The notes beneath the pieces are model-generated. The model was not told where the DNA came from and searched no databases. It worked only from the letters and a program-made list of their open reading frames with translations. Made by a program: the position numbers and the translations under genes. From contig JALGPY010000006.1 of NCBI GenBank assembly GCA_023055425.1, positions 69,596,127 to 69,660,126 of the forward strand: 64,000 bases of DNA, written 5' to 3'. Source of the stretch: Linanthus parryae. Lineage: Eukaryota > Streptophyta > Magnoliopsida > Ericales > Polemoniaceae. Below, in pieces: positions 27,101-36,492 of this stretch; the first letter of the stretch is position 1; each line of letters begins with the position of its first letter.

Positions 27101-30100
27101 CAGAATTAGGAGGGGGAGATTCATGTTTGGCAAACTGTGTGAGAGAAAGTTGTAGATGTTGATGACGTGGAGTTAATGGGAGAGTTTTTTTAAAAGAGCA
27201 ACTAACTCATATTAATGGGGGAGAGAAATGTGGAGAGAAAAAGGGAAACAAATTTCCGAGATATTTATGGTTGATGAGAGGTTTAATGAGGTGGAGGGAG
27301 AGGTCAAATGAATCTGTCTGATAATGAAAGAATGAGAGTGCAAAGTCGCTACAATTAAGGAGGATGAGAGAAGGAAATCAAGAACATTAGGAGAGATTAA
27401 GAAAATAGGGTAATGAGATAATAATAGTAATTATAATTATTTTATAAAGAAAGGTAATGAGCTAATTATTGAGAAGACATGCATACAATCCCCACAAAAA
27501 AAGTTTACTTTGCATAAAATAAGGTCTGCTGCAGATTTTTAATTTTAGAAAGAAAAGTAGATTTTGTGGTCGGGTCCGATCTGGGGCGGGTCAGGGAGAA
27601 ACTGGGTCATCCACTACCGGGTTGGGTCCGGGTCTAACATAAATGGGTCGGGTCTTTATTGGGTCGGGTTGGGTTCAGACCCGGCCCATTGACAGGCATA
27701 CTACCAGCTTTTATGTCCTTGAAGCTTAACCTTCCCTTTTTGATCCGAAGTCTGACCTTCTCAGTAAACCACTTATAACTTACAGACTGACATTGCTGTC
27801 TAAATATCCTTCTATAAATCACAATCGTCCAAAATTGTCACCCAAATATCTCCACTACCCGATACATGTATCTACCAGTCCTTTATCTCTTGCTTACAAG
27901 GAAGGTCAGCAAATTTGGTAGAATATCCATGTTATGAAAAGTTTATTTGCTCTCCTCCTGGTGAACTCGGGACCATATATAACAATTGAAATGAGTCCTA
28001 CCCAATTTGCGAGTACTAAGTGATATTAAACTATATTTCTGTAGCCACTCCTGTGTTGATTGAGAAAGAGTTTACAACACTTGTATCTCTTCGATGGGTT
28101 GTATCGAAGACCTAGAATCTTACCCCATGATTTAGACTAAGATATGTACAAGGGACTATTCCAGAGCTTCCTACACACTTATTCTTCCTTACAACATGAG
28201 AACTTCTAAAAAGGTGGACTAGCTAGTGGCCTAGGACATATCCTAGACCCAAAGAACTTAACCAAGTAGACCAAAGGTGTCATGGGCTAGCCCAAAGGCA
28301 TTAACCAAGAATAATATCAAGTTAATATGTGCGGTCCATGATACGAGACTGTCATTTGCTGATGATGAATAGTGGTGTAGTCTGCAGTGACTTCACATTT
28401 CAATCTGGTCATATCAAATAAAGACAAGAATTTATATGATAAGTAGGTGTTGTAATCAACATCAAGTACGTTTGTCCAAAAAAAAAAAAAAAATCAACAT
28501 CAAGTACATGATGTACTCTCTTGGATCTAATCTACACAAGGTAAAATAGTCTAGAGTCCCAATTGCCCTCTTTTGTATTCATATGAGAGCAAAGGAACTC
28601 ATACGGATTAAGAAAGAAGGAAAAAAAATCCTACTGGACGAGAACCCTTCCACTATTGAAGATAAGAGATCGCATTTCGCTATCCTGCAACAATCGTTGT
28701 GCCGAATTCTTTTAGTTGTATTCCATTTCTAACTCAATCTTTTGTTAATCTCCATTACCCTGACTGCGAATGACTTCGCATCATGGCTGAAGAGTTGAAG
28801 TAGATCCCTTTGTCTTGCATTGTATCATAATTAATTGAAAGTTTCAGGCTTCCTGATACTCTCTCCTCGCGTTGGTGTGATTTACTCTTGAAGGTGCTCT
28901 GCAATTTCTAGTTGGAACCATTGTGGGCAATAAAGCGTACTCGGACCAAAATCTTTCATTTGTGGCCATAATCTGAAATACTTTCTACCCCCTCTCTAAA
29001 AAATCAGCAGTAAGTTTTGCTGTATGGGAAAAGACTAGTACTAACGCAAATGTGGTACACAAAAGGTTGCAAGACAGTTGGGAATGCATCTCCCGGAGCT
29101 CTAATAGCTAGACTGAAAAATAAATGATCTATTAGCTATGTCCACATATAACCAATTACTAAAAGGAGGGTGGGTAATTAATTTGAAGAGTCCACTGACA
29201 TCTAATCATATTTTCCAATGATATTACTTAATTTATCCCTCATATGACAATCTAATAATTTTCCTTTTAGGTGCATTCACTATGTCCTGGACCATGGGGT
29301 TTAGTGTACTTTTAACATATCCAAACATGTTACATGCTGTGTCCATGTCCAAGTCACTGGAAAATGCATCATTTTTCATTTGTCTGCTTTATCAGTTACT
29401 CTTATTATCTCTTCTATTTTCAGTAGAAGTTTGAATGCCAGCTTCATCTCTATGTTTTAGACATACCTTGTTCATTCTCTAGTCTTGGACAGTTGACCCT
29501 GGGATTATGGCATTGGTAGTGATTTTTCAGGAAAGGACATCTGCTTATGTTAGTCTTATGCAAGAGTATTGAGCTCTATAGATGCACAGTTGCTTCTTTC
29601 AGTGTCATCTTTGACCTGTTTAGTTGTATATATCACTGTATTCATATTTGAGCCCTTTATGGACAGGATGTTGGATTCAGCGTGGAGTGTGTAGATTCTA
29701 TGGGTCAGAAAACTGTAAGTTGCATTTCAACCAGCTATATGTTTTGTGATACCATCTCTAACTACTTCTTAATCTACTTGCATTGATTATGAAGTTCTAC
29801 TCTATATCTTTTATCGTCTCTCTTCTCTTGATTTCTTTGTCTAAACACTTAAATTAGTTTACTGATTTGAATTGCATTGGTTTTGTTATCACACTGCAGA
29901 TGATTTTGCCTTACAGACGCTATGAATCTGACCAAGTGAGTTACTTATATGCTGCATATTCTGATAGTATGGCCCTCAGAGTTGCAGATTGCTTTAACGT
30001 CGAGTTCATTGATTCCTTATAGGGAAATTTCTCTACGTGCATCAGTGGGAACTACAGACTCATCTGGGATAACACCTATTCAAACTTCTTTAAGAAGGTA

Positions 30101-31301
30101 AATGTGAAGTCTCCTTAATCTTCTATTCTGTAGCTCCTTTCACTCAGTTGAGTTGAAAAATTGGGTTCTTCGTACTGCCAGTCTGCGATCTGGAAAGGAA
30201 TCCTACTATGCTGGACATGCACATCTTTGAGTTACTGGTGCTTTAAGAATCCTAGCTATTTGTCATATTTCGTGCAGGAAATTTACTGTTGTTGTTCATT
30301 GTCCTTGATTTTTTATTCATGATGAAACATCAATTTGTGAGATGCCAAATGACCCTCCCACGATGCCTGTCTTGAAGTTGGTTCATCGTGGGCCAGCTTT
30401 ACCCCACTCTTCTATATTAAGTTATTTCAAACCTATCATCAAATGATAGACAATCTCCGATTGTGTTTTGTTCATGAACTCTATAATGGGAAGGTCCAAT
30501 AAAAGGAGACCGTCTAAAGTATCCTTGTGTGTGCGTGCGTGCGTGTGTGCTCCAAGTTATGACGAAGATTTGCATTCCTTTTTTTTGTTGATGAATTAGG
30601 ATTTTATTCAAAAAGTCAAAACTTGCACCTCATTAGACATTTCTTCCATCAAATGGGCCTCTTTACAACAAGAGTCCATTTGACTTACAAAACAGATACC
30701 ATTTCTTTTACCTATTTTAGCCCAGTTAGCTACAAAATGGGCTAATCTATTCCTATTATCACATCCCTTCTTCTTTATTTTAGTTTTCTGTGTTCCTTTT
30801 AGCCGAATTAGAGGACAGTCTGATCAGACAACTAGAAGAAAAAAAATATGGTACTCTATGGTGAAATCACAAGTCGCCGAATTAGATGACTGAGAAGTAC
30901 GGGGGACTCTGATAGTTTGTGTCGAAGTATACAACTCTACGGTGCACTTGACATGACTCTTTAGAGTTGATCCTCCACCTTGGCTGCATTAGTATTTAAT
31001 CTGGATCACCACACATACCCGGGTTTAGTATGTGCAAGTCTTATTTGACCGTTTCTGTGAACCAACAACATCATTGAGCCGACATAGCTATGCTGATTTC
31101 TTTCTTCTGAACTCAGCCGGAGTCTATTTAACTGTTTCAATTTTCACGTATAGGATGGCAACTTCACCTTCCCCCCGTCTCTCTTCTGAACTTCCGTCAG
31201 AATTGTAACTGTCATTTTATGGTTGGAAACAGGCACTTCGTTTCAAGGTGGATTGCATACCTCCAGTTGTGGAACAAGCGAATGCAACTACTGAAGAATG
31301 A
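12118..31301 (+). CDS. GOLD-domain protein, 437 aa, 15 exons
   Basis: Exons: 12118-12277, 15312-15439, 15592-15724, 17172-17328, 17404-17482, 17818-17858, 17948-18064, 18231-18311, 19188-19250, 19343-19394, 25186-25260, 29667-29714, 29900-29935, 30023-30097, 31233-31301 (stop TGA). The sum is 1314 nt with every junction phase consistent. All introns are GT-AG except intron 9 (19251-19342), which uses a GC donor (AG|GCAAGT). The protein begins MASTDGLVPITRAF. Residues 55-310 are mostly helical and charged (RQQRERSERNKQAQ, MERRRQLAQLG), with a hydrophobic stretch near 245-262 (LYSLTAMVLSIRLFISLSLG). Residues about 318-425 resemble a GOLD beta-sandwich (VSIPAGKTHEVSL, YIAWDFSLLPGKVNMDVGFSVEC, GNYRLIWDNTYSNFFKK). 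GOLD domains occur in p24 and Sec14-like proteins and act in protein or membrane interaction around the Golgi; the role of this one is not known to me. No Sec14 lipid-binding or FYVE domain is visible. I infer a complete, expressed single gene. Exons were found by reading, not from transcripts. Confidence 0.85.
12967..13111. mobile_element. Tourist-like MITE in intron 1 (145 bp)
   Basis: Terminal inverted repeats GGGGTTGTTTGGATGAG and (reverse complement) GGAGGTGTTTGGATAGG, flanked by a 3-bp direct repeat AAT. The inside folds back strongly: ttgatgtgaggag pairs with ctcctcacctcaa. Size, 3-bp duplication and the GTTTGGAT terminus fit PIF/Harbinger-type MITEs, although their usual target is TAA/TTA. 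Confidence 0.6.
13696..14190. mobile_element. hAT-like MITE in intron 1 (495 bp)
   Basis: Ends CTATGTTGCACGGGTGC and (reverse complement) CTATGTAGCACGAGTGC, flanked by a perfect 8-bp direct repeat GTTCTTGA (13688-13695 and 14191-14198), the duplication length of hAT transposition. The subterminal regions carry many copies of GGGTGC/GCACCC on both sides, which resemble transposase-binding arrays. There is no coding capacity. Confidence 0.82.
14496..14525. repeat. Microsatellite (ATCTG)6
   Basis: Six perfect pentamers in intron 1 followed by a variant ATCCG. Confidence 0.95.
19251..19342 (+). other. GC-AG intron (intron 9 of the GOLD gene)
   Basis: Exon 9 ends GAAGGGAG and the intron starts GCAAGTATTT, which matches the strong consensus of GC donors (AG|GCAAGT). 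The acceptor is TTCTTCAG|GAAATACG. Reading across gives ...VEGRKYDDYKEV with the frame kept. No GT donor nearby keeps the frame. Confidence 0.8.
19889..19911. repeat. Microsatellite (TG)n in intron 10
   Basis: Run of alternating TG in the context tatatgtgtgtgtgtgtgtg, ending gaatcatg. Confidence 0.9.
20758..21003. mobile_element. Stowaway MITE (Tc1/mariner) in intron 10, 246 bp
   Basis: Left end CTCCCTTCATCCCATTTGAC and right end TTTTGGGACAGAGGGAG followed by TA. This matches the Stowaway terminal repeat CTCCCTCCGTCCC...GGGACGGAGGGAG. The left TA of the target duplication has changed to TG. AT-rich and noncoding. Confidence 0.85.
21091..22369. mobile_element. Non-autonomous Mutator-like element in intron 10 (1279 bp)
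   Basis: Long terminal inverted repeats: left GGGTAATTGACGCAAACCAC... and right (reverse complement) GGTTAAATGACACAAACCAC..., with similarity continuing about 90 bp through CCCCTGAGGTATG-GCATTTAC and ACCCTGAGGTTTGG. A perfect 9-bp target duplication AAATAAATA lies at 21082-21090 and 22370-22378, as made by MULE transposases. Inside are GC-rich and low-complexity stretches (ga-rich 21920-21945) and open frames on both strands with no recognisable transposase. A captured gene cannot be excluded, but I did not recognise one. Confidence 0.85.
22379..25185. other. Rest of intron 10 with no assigned feature
   Basis: AT-rich and pyrimidine-rich intron sequence. There is a small ct-repeat at 23171-23185 and short open frames with low-complexity Pro/His/Ser content that do not resemble proteins. 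No clean transposon boundaries were found, though parts (22430-22610, 23800-23880) look like old transposon ends. Confidence 0.5.
26196..26219. repeat. Microsatellite (AT)12 in intron 11
   Basis: Alternating AT run, followed by acacatgc. Confidence 0.9.
26888..27700. mobile_element. hAT-like element in intron 11 (813 bp)
   Basis: Ends TATGCGTGTCAATGAGCCGG and (reverse complement) TATGCCTGTCAATGGGCCGG, with the inverted repeat continuing into (GACCC/CCCGA)-rich subterminal arrays on both sides. The flanking 8-bp direct repeat CTACCAAC/CTACCAGC (26880-26887, 27701-27708) has one mismatch, consistent with an older hAT insertion. The TGTCAATGGGC terminus is common among plant hAT families. No transposase remnant was seen. 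Confidence 0.8.
28470..28491 (+). mobile_element. Minimal poly(A) retroposon insertion, 22 bp, with 16-bp target duplication
   Basis: The 16-bp direct repeat AATCAACATCAAGTAC at 28454-28469 and 28492-28507 brackets only GTTTGTCC followed by 14 A. A target duplication of this length plus a poly(A) tail is the signature of LINE-machinery retrotransposition, so this is an extremely 5'-truncated LINE or SINE tail in intron 11. Confidence 0.8.
30530..30550. repeat. GTGC-type simple repeat in intron 14
   Basis: Imperfect run gtgtgcgtgcgtgcgtgtgtg. Confidence 0.85.
30589..30790 (-). mobile_element. 3' end of a LINE (L1-like) in intron 14, antisense to the gene
   Basis: On the minus strand a frame ends with residues NRLAHFVANWAK and, about 35 residues later, VQVLTF before a stop at 30618-30616. 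NRxAHxLAxxA is the typical C-terminal RNase H end of plant L1-type ORF2. It is followed by a short 3' UTR and a tail of 8 A (read as T at 30589-30596 on plus). The element is severely 5'-truncated, and I did not find a clear target duplication. Confidence 0.65.
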
Positions 31302-31733
31302 TGAAAAGAGCCTTGACCGGGGAGGTGGTGGGTACTGCCACATTTATATTTCTGTTGTTTGATTCCTTCTTAGAGGCCTTTCCTCACCACCTCCTTGGTG
31401 TTAGCTGTTGAATCTTGCTTCTTTATTTGATGACCGCCTTCATAAGAGAACCAAAGAATCTTGTATCTTTTAGTGTACATTGTTGTCGTAACACTGTTTA
31501 TTTTGTAATGGATTCGACTATACGGAGCAAGCGATTAATCTACTTGTGACAATTACGAATATTTGCCAGGAGTAAGAGCAAGCTGCTGCTGCTGTGTGTG
31601 TTCCATTCATGAATCAAGAAGTTACCCAAACATATGAAGCCTGTTCTCACACTATTTTGTTGCTGTTCTTAGCTTTTAGTTACTATGCCTGATTTTCGTG
31701 TAATTCGTGTCGTTGCCCGTGAAAAAGTGTCAA
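31302..31733 (+). other. 3' untranslated region of the GOLD gene and downstream sequence
   Basis: AT-rich sequence after the TGA with no other feature. Several T-rich and A-rich motifs could serve for polyadenylation, but the site cannot be fixed by reading. A CTG repeat lies near 31581-31592. The gene and the Mutator-like element downstream are only about 0.4 kb apart. Confidence 0.5.
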
Positions 31734-31742
31734 TATTTAAAT

Positions 31743-33277
31743 GGGTAAAAGACAAAAACCACCCTCCATTTATGGGAAAAATACATTTTGCCCCCTGATT
31801 TATGGGGAAAACACCTTTTGCACCCCTGTAAGTGGATGGAGGGTGGACATATCCCTTCTGTTATAATCCGTTAGTGGAGGGGTGTAAACTGACTTTTTGT
31901 GACCATTTTACCCTTACAAAAATTGTGGACAAATAACACCTTTTTTTCTCTTTATTATTGAATTCATCATGTTCTTCTTGTTGTTGGTGTTTTACCACCT
32001 CCACTACCACCAAATCCCCACCACCAACACCACCACTGCCAAATGCCCACATTACCACCAACAACAACACAACTACAACAACAACGAGTCTGTAACAATC
32101 AAACTAAACACTCAGGACAAACAATTTCAACACAATTTCCAAAAAAACACAAGAGCTTGATCTGAAACTCAATTTCCCCAATTGATCAACCCAATCCATA
32201 ATGTCTCTTTTTTTATGAACTATCCTTTTAGACAAAACCCATACAGTTGCAAGAGAGACAGCTTGTCTTCATATAGAGCAGATGAGACATAAACAGTAAA
32301 GAACTTGAATCCAAAACATTACATACAATCCCGATTCTTCTTTTCTCGAAAAAAAAAACACGCACACACACACACACAAACAATTCTAGCCCAGAAGTGC
32401 AAACAAAACTCACTCAATAGTTGAGAAGCCCAGTATGAAATTGGAATAGAGTCGAGTTGTTTTGTGGTGTGTGTTGATTTGGTTTTTAACCTGGTGGTCT
32501 TGGACTCTACTGGGCTGTTAGGTACACTGCCAGTCAATCTCAAACCTCGGTGTCTCCGCTGTCAATGATACCGAGTTTTTTCACACGTTTGGTGAAAAGA
32601 AGTACCAAATCCTGAAGAACCAGAACACGAAACAACGATGATACAAGAAGACCCAACCGTCTTAAGAGGGAACATGTAAGAGCCTCGATGGAGAGAGTCA
32701 CCAACGCGGCGGACACAACGAGGTAGTTGATTCAGGTCGTCCCGGAGGAATACAGGAGCGCCACCACATTTCCCGGACGGATCTCAACCTCTGGAACCTC
32801 GATCCCCTTCGAATTAGTCAGGTCCGAGAAGTGGATGCACCCTTCCGGCGGCGAATCAACGTACATCACCTTCACGTTGTTCTCGCCGGAGGATAGGGAG
32901 AGGGACAGAGAAGGAGGAGGGAGACGAAGAAGTGGGGGGGGGGGGGTGGGGGAGAGGGGAGGGGGAGAAGCAGGAGAGGGACGGGGATGGAGGTGTGCAG
33001 TGGTGGTGGAGGTAGGTTGTTCGGTGTAGGTGATGGACGGGGAAGGAGAGAAAGAGAGGAAGAGAGGGTGGCTAGGGTTAGAAAATAAGAAAGGAAGGAA
33101 AGGTTTTTATAATGGTGTAATTTTCTTAAATCTTGAGGGTAATTATGTCATTTTTCGCTTCCGTTAGTGTGGTGTTAGGTTTTAACTCTTACAGGGGTGC
33201 AAAATGTATTTTCCCCATAAATCAGGGGGCAAAATATATTTTCTACATAAATGGAGGGTAGTTGTTGTCTTTTACCC
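31743..33277. mobile_element. Pack-MULE, 1535 bp, carrying a 4CL-like gene fragment
   Basis: Terminal inverted repeats start GGGTAAAAGACAAAAACCAC (left) and GGGTAAAAGACAACAACTAC (right, reverse complement). They stay similar for about 90 bp, through CCCTCCATTTATG, TTTTGCCCCCTGATTTATGG and TTTTGCACCCCTGTAAG. A perfect 9-bp target duplication TATTTAAAT lies at 31734-31742 and 33278-33286. The interior has no transposase. On the minus strand it holds a piece of a host enzyme gene (see 32732-32875), plus G-rich simple sequence (about 32930-32970) and a CA-rich run (about 32359-32378). Confidence 0.85.
32732..32875 (-). pseudogene. Captured fragment of a 4-coumarate:CoA ligase-like (AMP-binding) gene
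   Basis: The minus-strand frame from 32875 to the stop TGA at 32734-32732 reads through [15 protein letters not shown], then [17 protein letters not shown], then YSSGTT and stop. 4CL proteins have DSPPEGCLHFSELT and [29 protein letters not shown] at this place, the second being the ATP/AMP-binding signature (box I). The copy stops inside that signature, so it encodes no active enzyme. The sequence beyond the stop continues open in another stretch that I do not recognise. It lies wholly inside the Pack-MULE and is inferred to be a transduplicated piece of a host gene. Confidence 0.75.
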
Positions 33278-33286
33278 TATTTAAAT

Positions 33287-35057
33287 TTACTTTTTTTTTG
33301 CAATTTCTGTTTGATTATTAGACAAACAAAAAGGATCAAATCACATGTCCACTATATATCTTACAAATGCGGTGGAGTTTTCTTGAAAAACTATTTTTTT
33401 TAATTTTTTTTATTGTAATAGATCATTCTGTAATTTGAAATCACTTACTACACATGAATTATCAAAAGAAATGATCAACATCAAGAGTGAAAATAAACAT
33501 ATGTTACACGGAAAAATTAATCCGTTGACCAATTGTACACACAAATTTGTTGTTCAAGAAAATAAACAAGTAAATCTGTGACAATTCAATTTAAGTGAGT
33601 AATAAAGCGGGACTACAATCTCTGGTTTCTTCTCTCCTTCTTTGATTGATGGGATTTATCTTCTCCGATTTAGGCGGATATGATCTTCTCCGATTTGAGC
33701 GGAGCAGGGTTGTTCTCCGATTTGAGCGGAGCTTTGATCTCCGTTGTAGGCAGATGTGACTTCTCCGGGTTGGGCGGAGTTGGGATCTCCGATTTAGGCG
33801 GAGGCGACAATTCTGAGCAGCGGTGAGGTTCTTCGGGCCTTGAATGGCTTGTTCGTCAGAGCTCTGCTACTTCTGAATCTCCAAGTGTGTGTTTCTCCTT
33901 GGGGATGGCCCTCTATTTATAGAGGAAATGAGGGATGATGTGGACTTTCAATATTTATCTCTTAATTTATCTATTGTTAAGAGATAATATCTAATAATAT
34001 AAATAATTACTATCTCTTAACATTTAATTAAAAAGCTAGCAACTTTCAGTTATTTACACAAAAGTAACCTTTTTCCATATGGTGCTTTTATGTCAATTTT
34101 CATTTGTAGCTTACCGCTGGACGCATTATAATTTAACACGTGGAAATCAAATTTGTTAAAATTTTCATGCCTACACCAATACAAATAACTGTAGTTGGTT
34201 CCTCAAAAAATCTAAAAAATTGAAAAATCTAAAAAATTGTGAGGTCAAACGTGTATGGGAACACTAAAAAAATATGGTCCCGATGCCATAACTATCAAAT
34301 CCCTCACCTCTAACAACAAAGTGGGTCATAAAAATAATGATGTGGAACATATTTCTTTTTTAGTACTTACGAGGGATTGCCCGAGCCCAAGGGCGCTACT
34401 GCGAGTAAATGGCGAGAAAGTTTTACCAAACACAAAACAAAGATTATGTATAGCTGTATAAAATTATCTAAAGAGAGATCCAAATTGCAGTAGAGGAGTT
34501 CACCAAATCTGAAAACAAATCTTTGTGCCTTGAAAGACTATGTTGAACTCCTGGTACAATTTATGTTTGTCTTTTGTTTTTATAACAAAAAATGGTCAAC
34601 TCAAATGTCCCAAGTATCCCCGACCAATGCAGTAGTATAATTTTTAAAAATATTTCACAAAGTACTCTGTATCTTGAAATTATTTACTACATATGAAATT
34701 ATTTAAAAATATCTTCGAGACTGATTCGCCTTGTCTGTAGCACATTGTGTAGGCGGAATTGTCTCGAATACTTGAGATAACTTCGGGAACATGTTTGGAC
34801 CGGTTTCATGGGTCTCGCTTGTGGGTCCGTCCTTGTCGAATTTATTTGGGCTGACTGATTTAGTTTACACCTTTTGGATTTAATTCCAAAAGATGTAATG
34901 GACTTGGACCTTCAAACTGTTGAAAGATAATGTGGCAGGTTATGATCTCTTGATTTTTCAAATGGACCACAATTTTGCATAATTTTTTGTTTTTGGGCTG
35001 TTGTTGTAACTCATCATCCATAATGCTATGAAGCCGACCCAATTCATGCCAACACCT
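33287..35057. other. Spacer between the Pack-MULE and copia copy A; contains a probable minus-strand LTR fragment
   Basis: No protein-coding gene recognised. On the minus strand TATAAATA (33921-33914) in the context CCTCTATAAATAGAGGG sits upstream of a purine-rich leader and the hairpin repeats at 33648-33812, the layout of an LTR promoter and R/U5 region. LTR ends and a target duplication were not found, so the limits are open. The rest is AT-rich. Confidence 0.4.
33648..33812. repeat. Six tandem hairpin-forming units CTCCG(N)CGGAG
   Basis: Units of roughly 22-28 bp of the form TTCTCCGATTTGAGCGGAGC, each one a small inverted repeat (CTCCG...CGGAG or CTCCG...GGCGGA), spaced by variable 4-8 base linkers. 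Six units can be counted, the fourth (ctccgttgtaggcagatg) being degenerate. Confidence 0.75.
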
Positions 35058-36479
35058 TGTTGGAATAGATGCCCTAGAGGCAATCTAGTTTAGTATGAAT
35101 TTATTTTGACTAGAACATTCATTGTATTATTTGTTGGATATTTAATATAATGAAGTCCTTAGATTTATAATTGTGTTGTTTATCTTAAATATCCCTAGTC
35201 CAGTATAAAGATTAATAGGACAATCATCTATAGACTAGTATGGGGTTGGATTGATATGGAGATATCATGATCCAACACATGGGTGTGCATTAAGGGTAAT
35301 GGCGCACCGGATTGACCCATCTCCGAGAAGGCTACACACACGCTATGTTAAGTCACAAGTGCTTCTCGTGGTGCAATGGTATTGTCATCCTTAGACTTGA
35401 AGTCGCTAGATATTCTAGTTGTGGATTATTGTGATTTTGGTAGCGTCAAACGCTACACCGTAACTGAGTAGTTATAAAGGCGTGTACCGGATACAATAAG
35501 AAGCAAGCTTAGAGATCGTAGTGGACGTAGATAGAATTTTTCCCTCCCACATAACGGGAGCAAATATCCTAGGCCACTCGAGGGATAATGTTTATAGAAT
35601 GTCTGGCCAGACTCAAATAAATCAATATAGGATATTGATGTTATTTGCACGAATAAGGCTATTCCCATGGATCGAGAAACTATGGATTGGATATACGAGT
35701 GTGACTTGTATTTCTCGTGTCCAATACGGATATAGAGACAAAGGGATGAAACAATTACTTGTACAAGGTTTGTCGGATGACTATTCTATTAGTTGGCTAG
35801 AATTAATGTTTTGCCAGAAACCGCTCCATATTAGCAAATTGTTGCTACCAACTAGATAGAACCTATGGGGTCACACGCTATATAGAGTTGAACTAGATTT
35901 GGGAATTAATCAATAAGATTAATTAATTATAAGGATCACTTTGCAACACCTAGCAAACTTAGTAGGACTAATTTGCAAGGAAGGGACTAAACCGAATTCT
36001 AGTATGACTAGAATGGGCCCTTTAGGTAGTTGGCAAGGATTTGTTGGACTATATAAATGACGCTCCTTCCTTCCTTCCCACTCTTATGAGCCTTTAGTTC
36101 ATAACTTGAGTGGGAGAGAACAAAAGGAGAGAGAGCAAGCAAGCAAGAGAGGCGTCCGCCCCCCTTGCCGCCGCCCCCTTCCCGTCGGCCCAACAAGGAG
36201 GCGCCCCTCCTTGTTGTCTCGTGTTGTGTGATTTCTTCTTCCTCTTCCTCCATTCCGGGCTAGCACAAAGGAGAAGGAAGATCTAGATCTCAACTCTAGG
36301 CGTGGATCAACTATAGAGAACGTGACACAATTCACGTTACAAGTCATCACAGAAGAAACCCTAAGGTGTGTAACTTGATTTCTTCCCTTACCATCGTTAT
36401 GTCTCTTGTCCTGTGATCCTTGGAGGTTATTGCATGGATAAATTTGTTTTCCCTGCGTATCCATGATCAAAACCCTACA
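35058..36479 (+). repeat. 5' LTR of copia copy A (1422 bp)
   Basis: Starts TGTTGGAATAGATGCCC and ends AAAACCCTACA, immediately before a tRNA-Met type primer binding site. Closely similar along its whole length to 58228-59654. Contains a TATA box at 36050-36057 and a purine-rich leader (gagagagcaagcaagcaag) downstream of it. The 3' LTR of copy A is not in the window because a later element split it. Confidence 0.92.
36050..36057 (+). promoter_or_regulatory. TATA box in LTR of copia copy A
   Basis: TATATAAA in the context ggactatataaatgac, at the same place as in copies B and C. Confidence 0.65.
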
Positions 36480-36480
36480 G

Positions 36481-36492
36481 TGGTATCAGAGC
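36481..36492 (+). other. Primer binding site, initiator tRNA-Met (copia copy A)
   Basis: TGGTATCAGAGC, one base after the LTR end. It is complementary to the 3' end of plant initiator tRNA-Met, the usual primer of copia elements. Confidence 0.9.

Noticed and set aside
32727..33029. Plus-strand protein of 100 aa
   Set aside because: It is the antisense shadow of the 4CL-like fragment followed by G-rich simple sequence.
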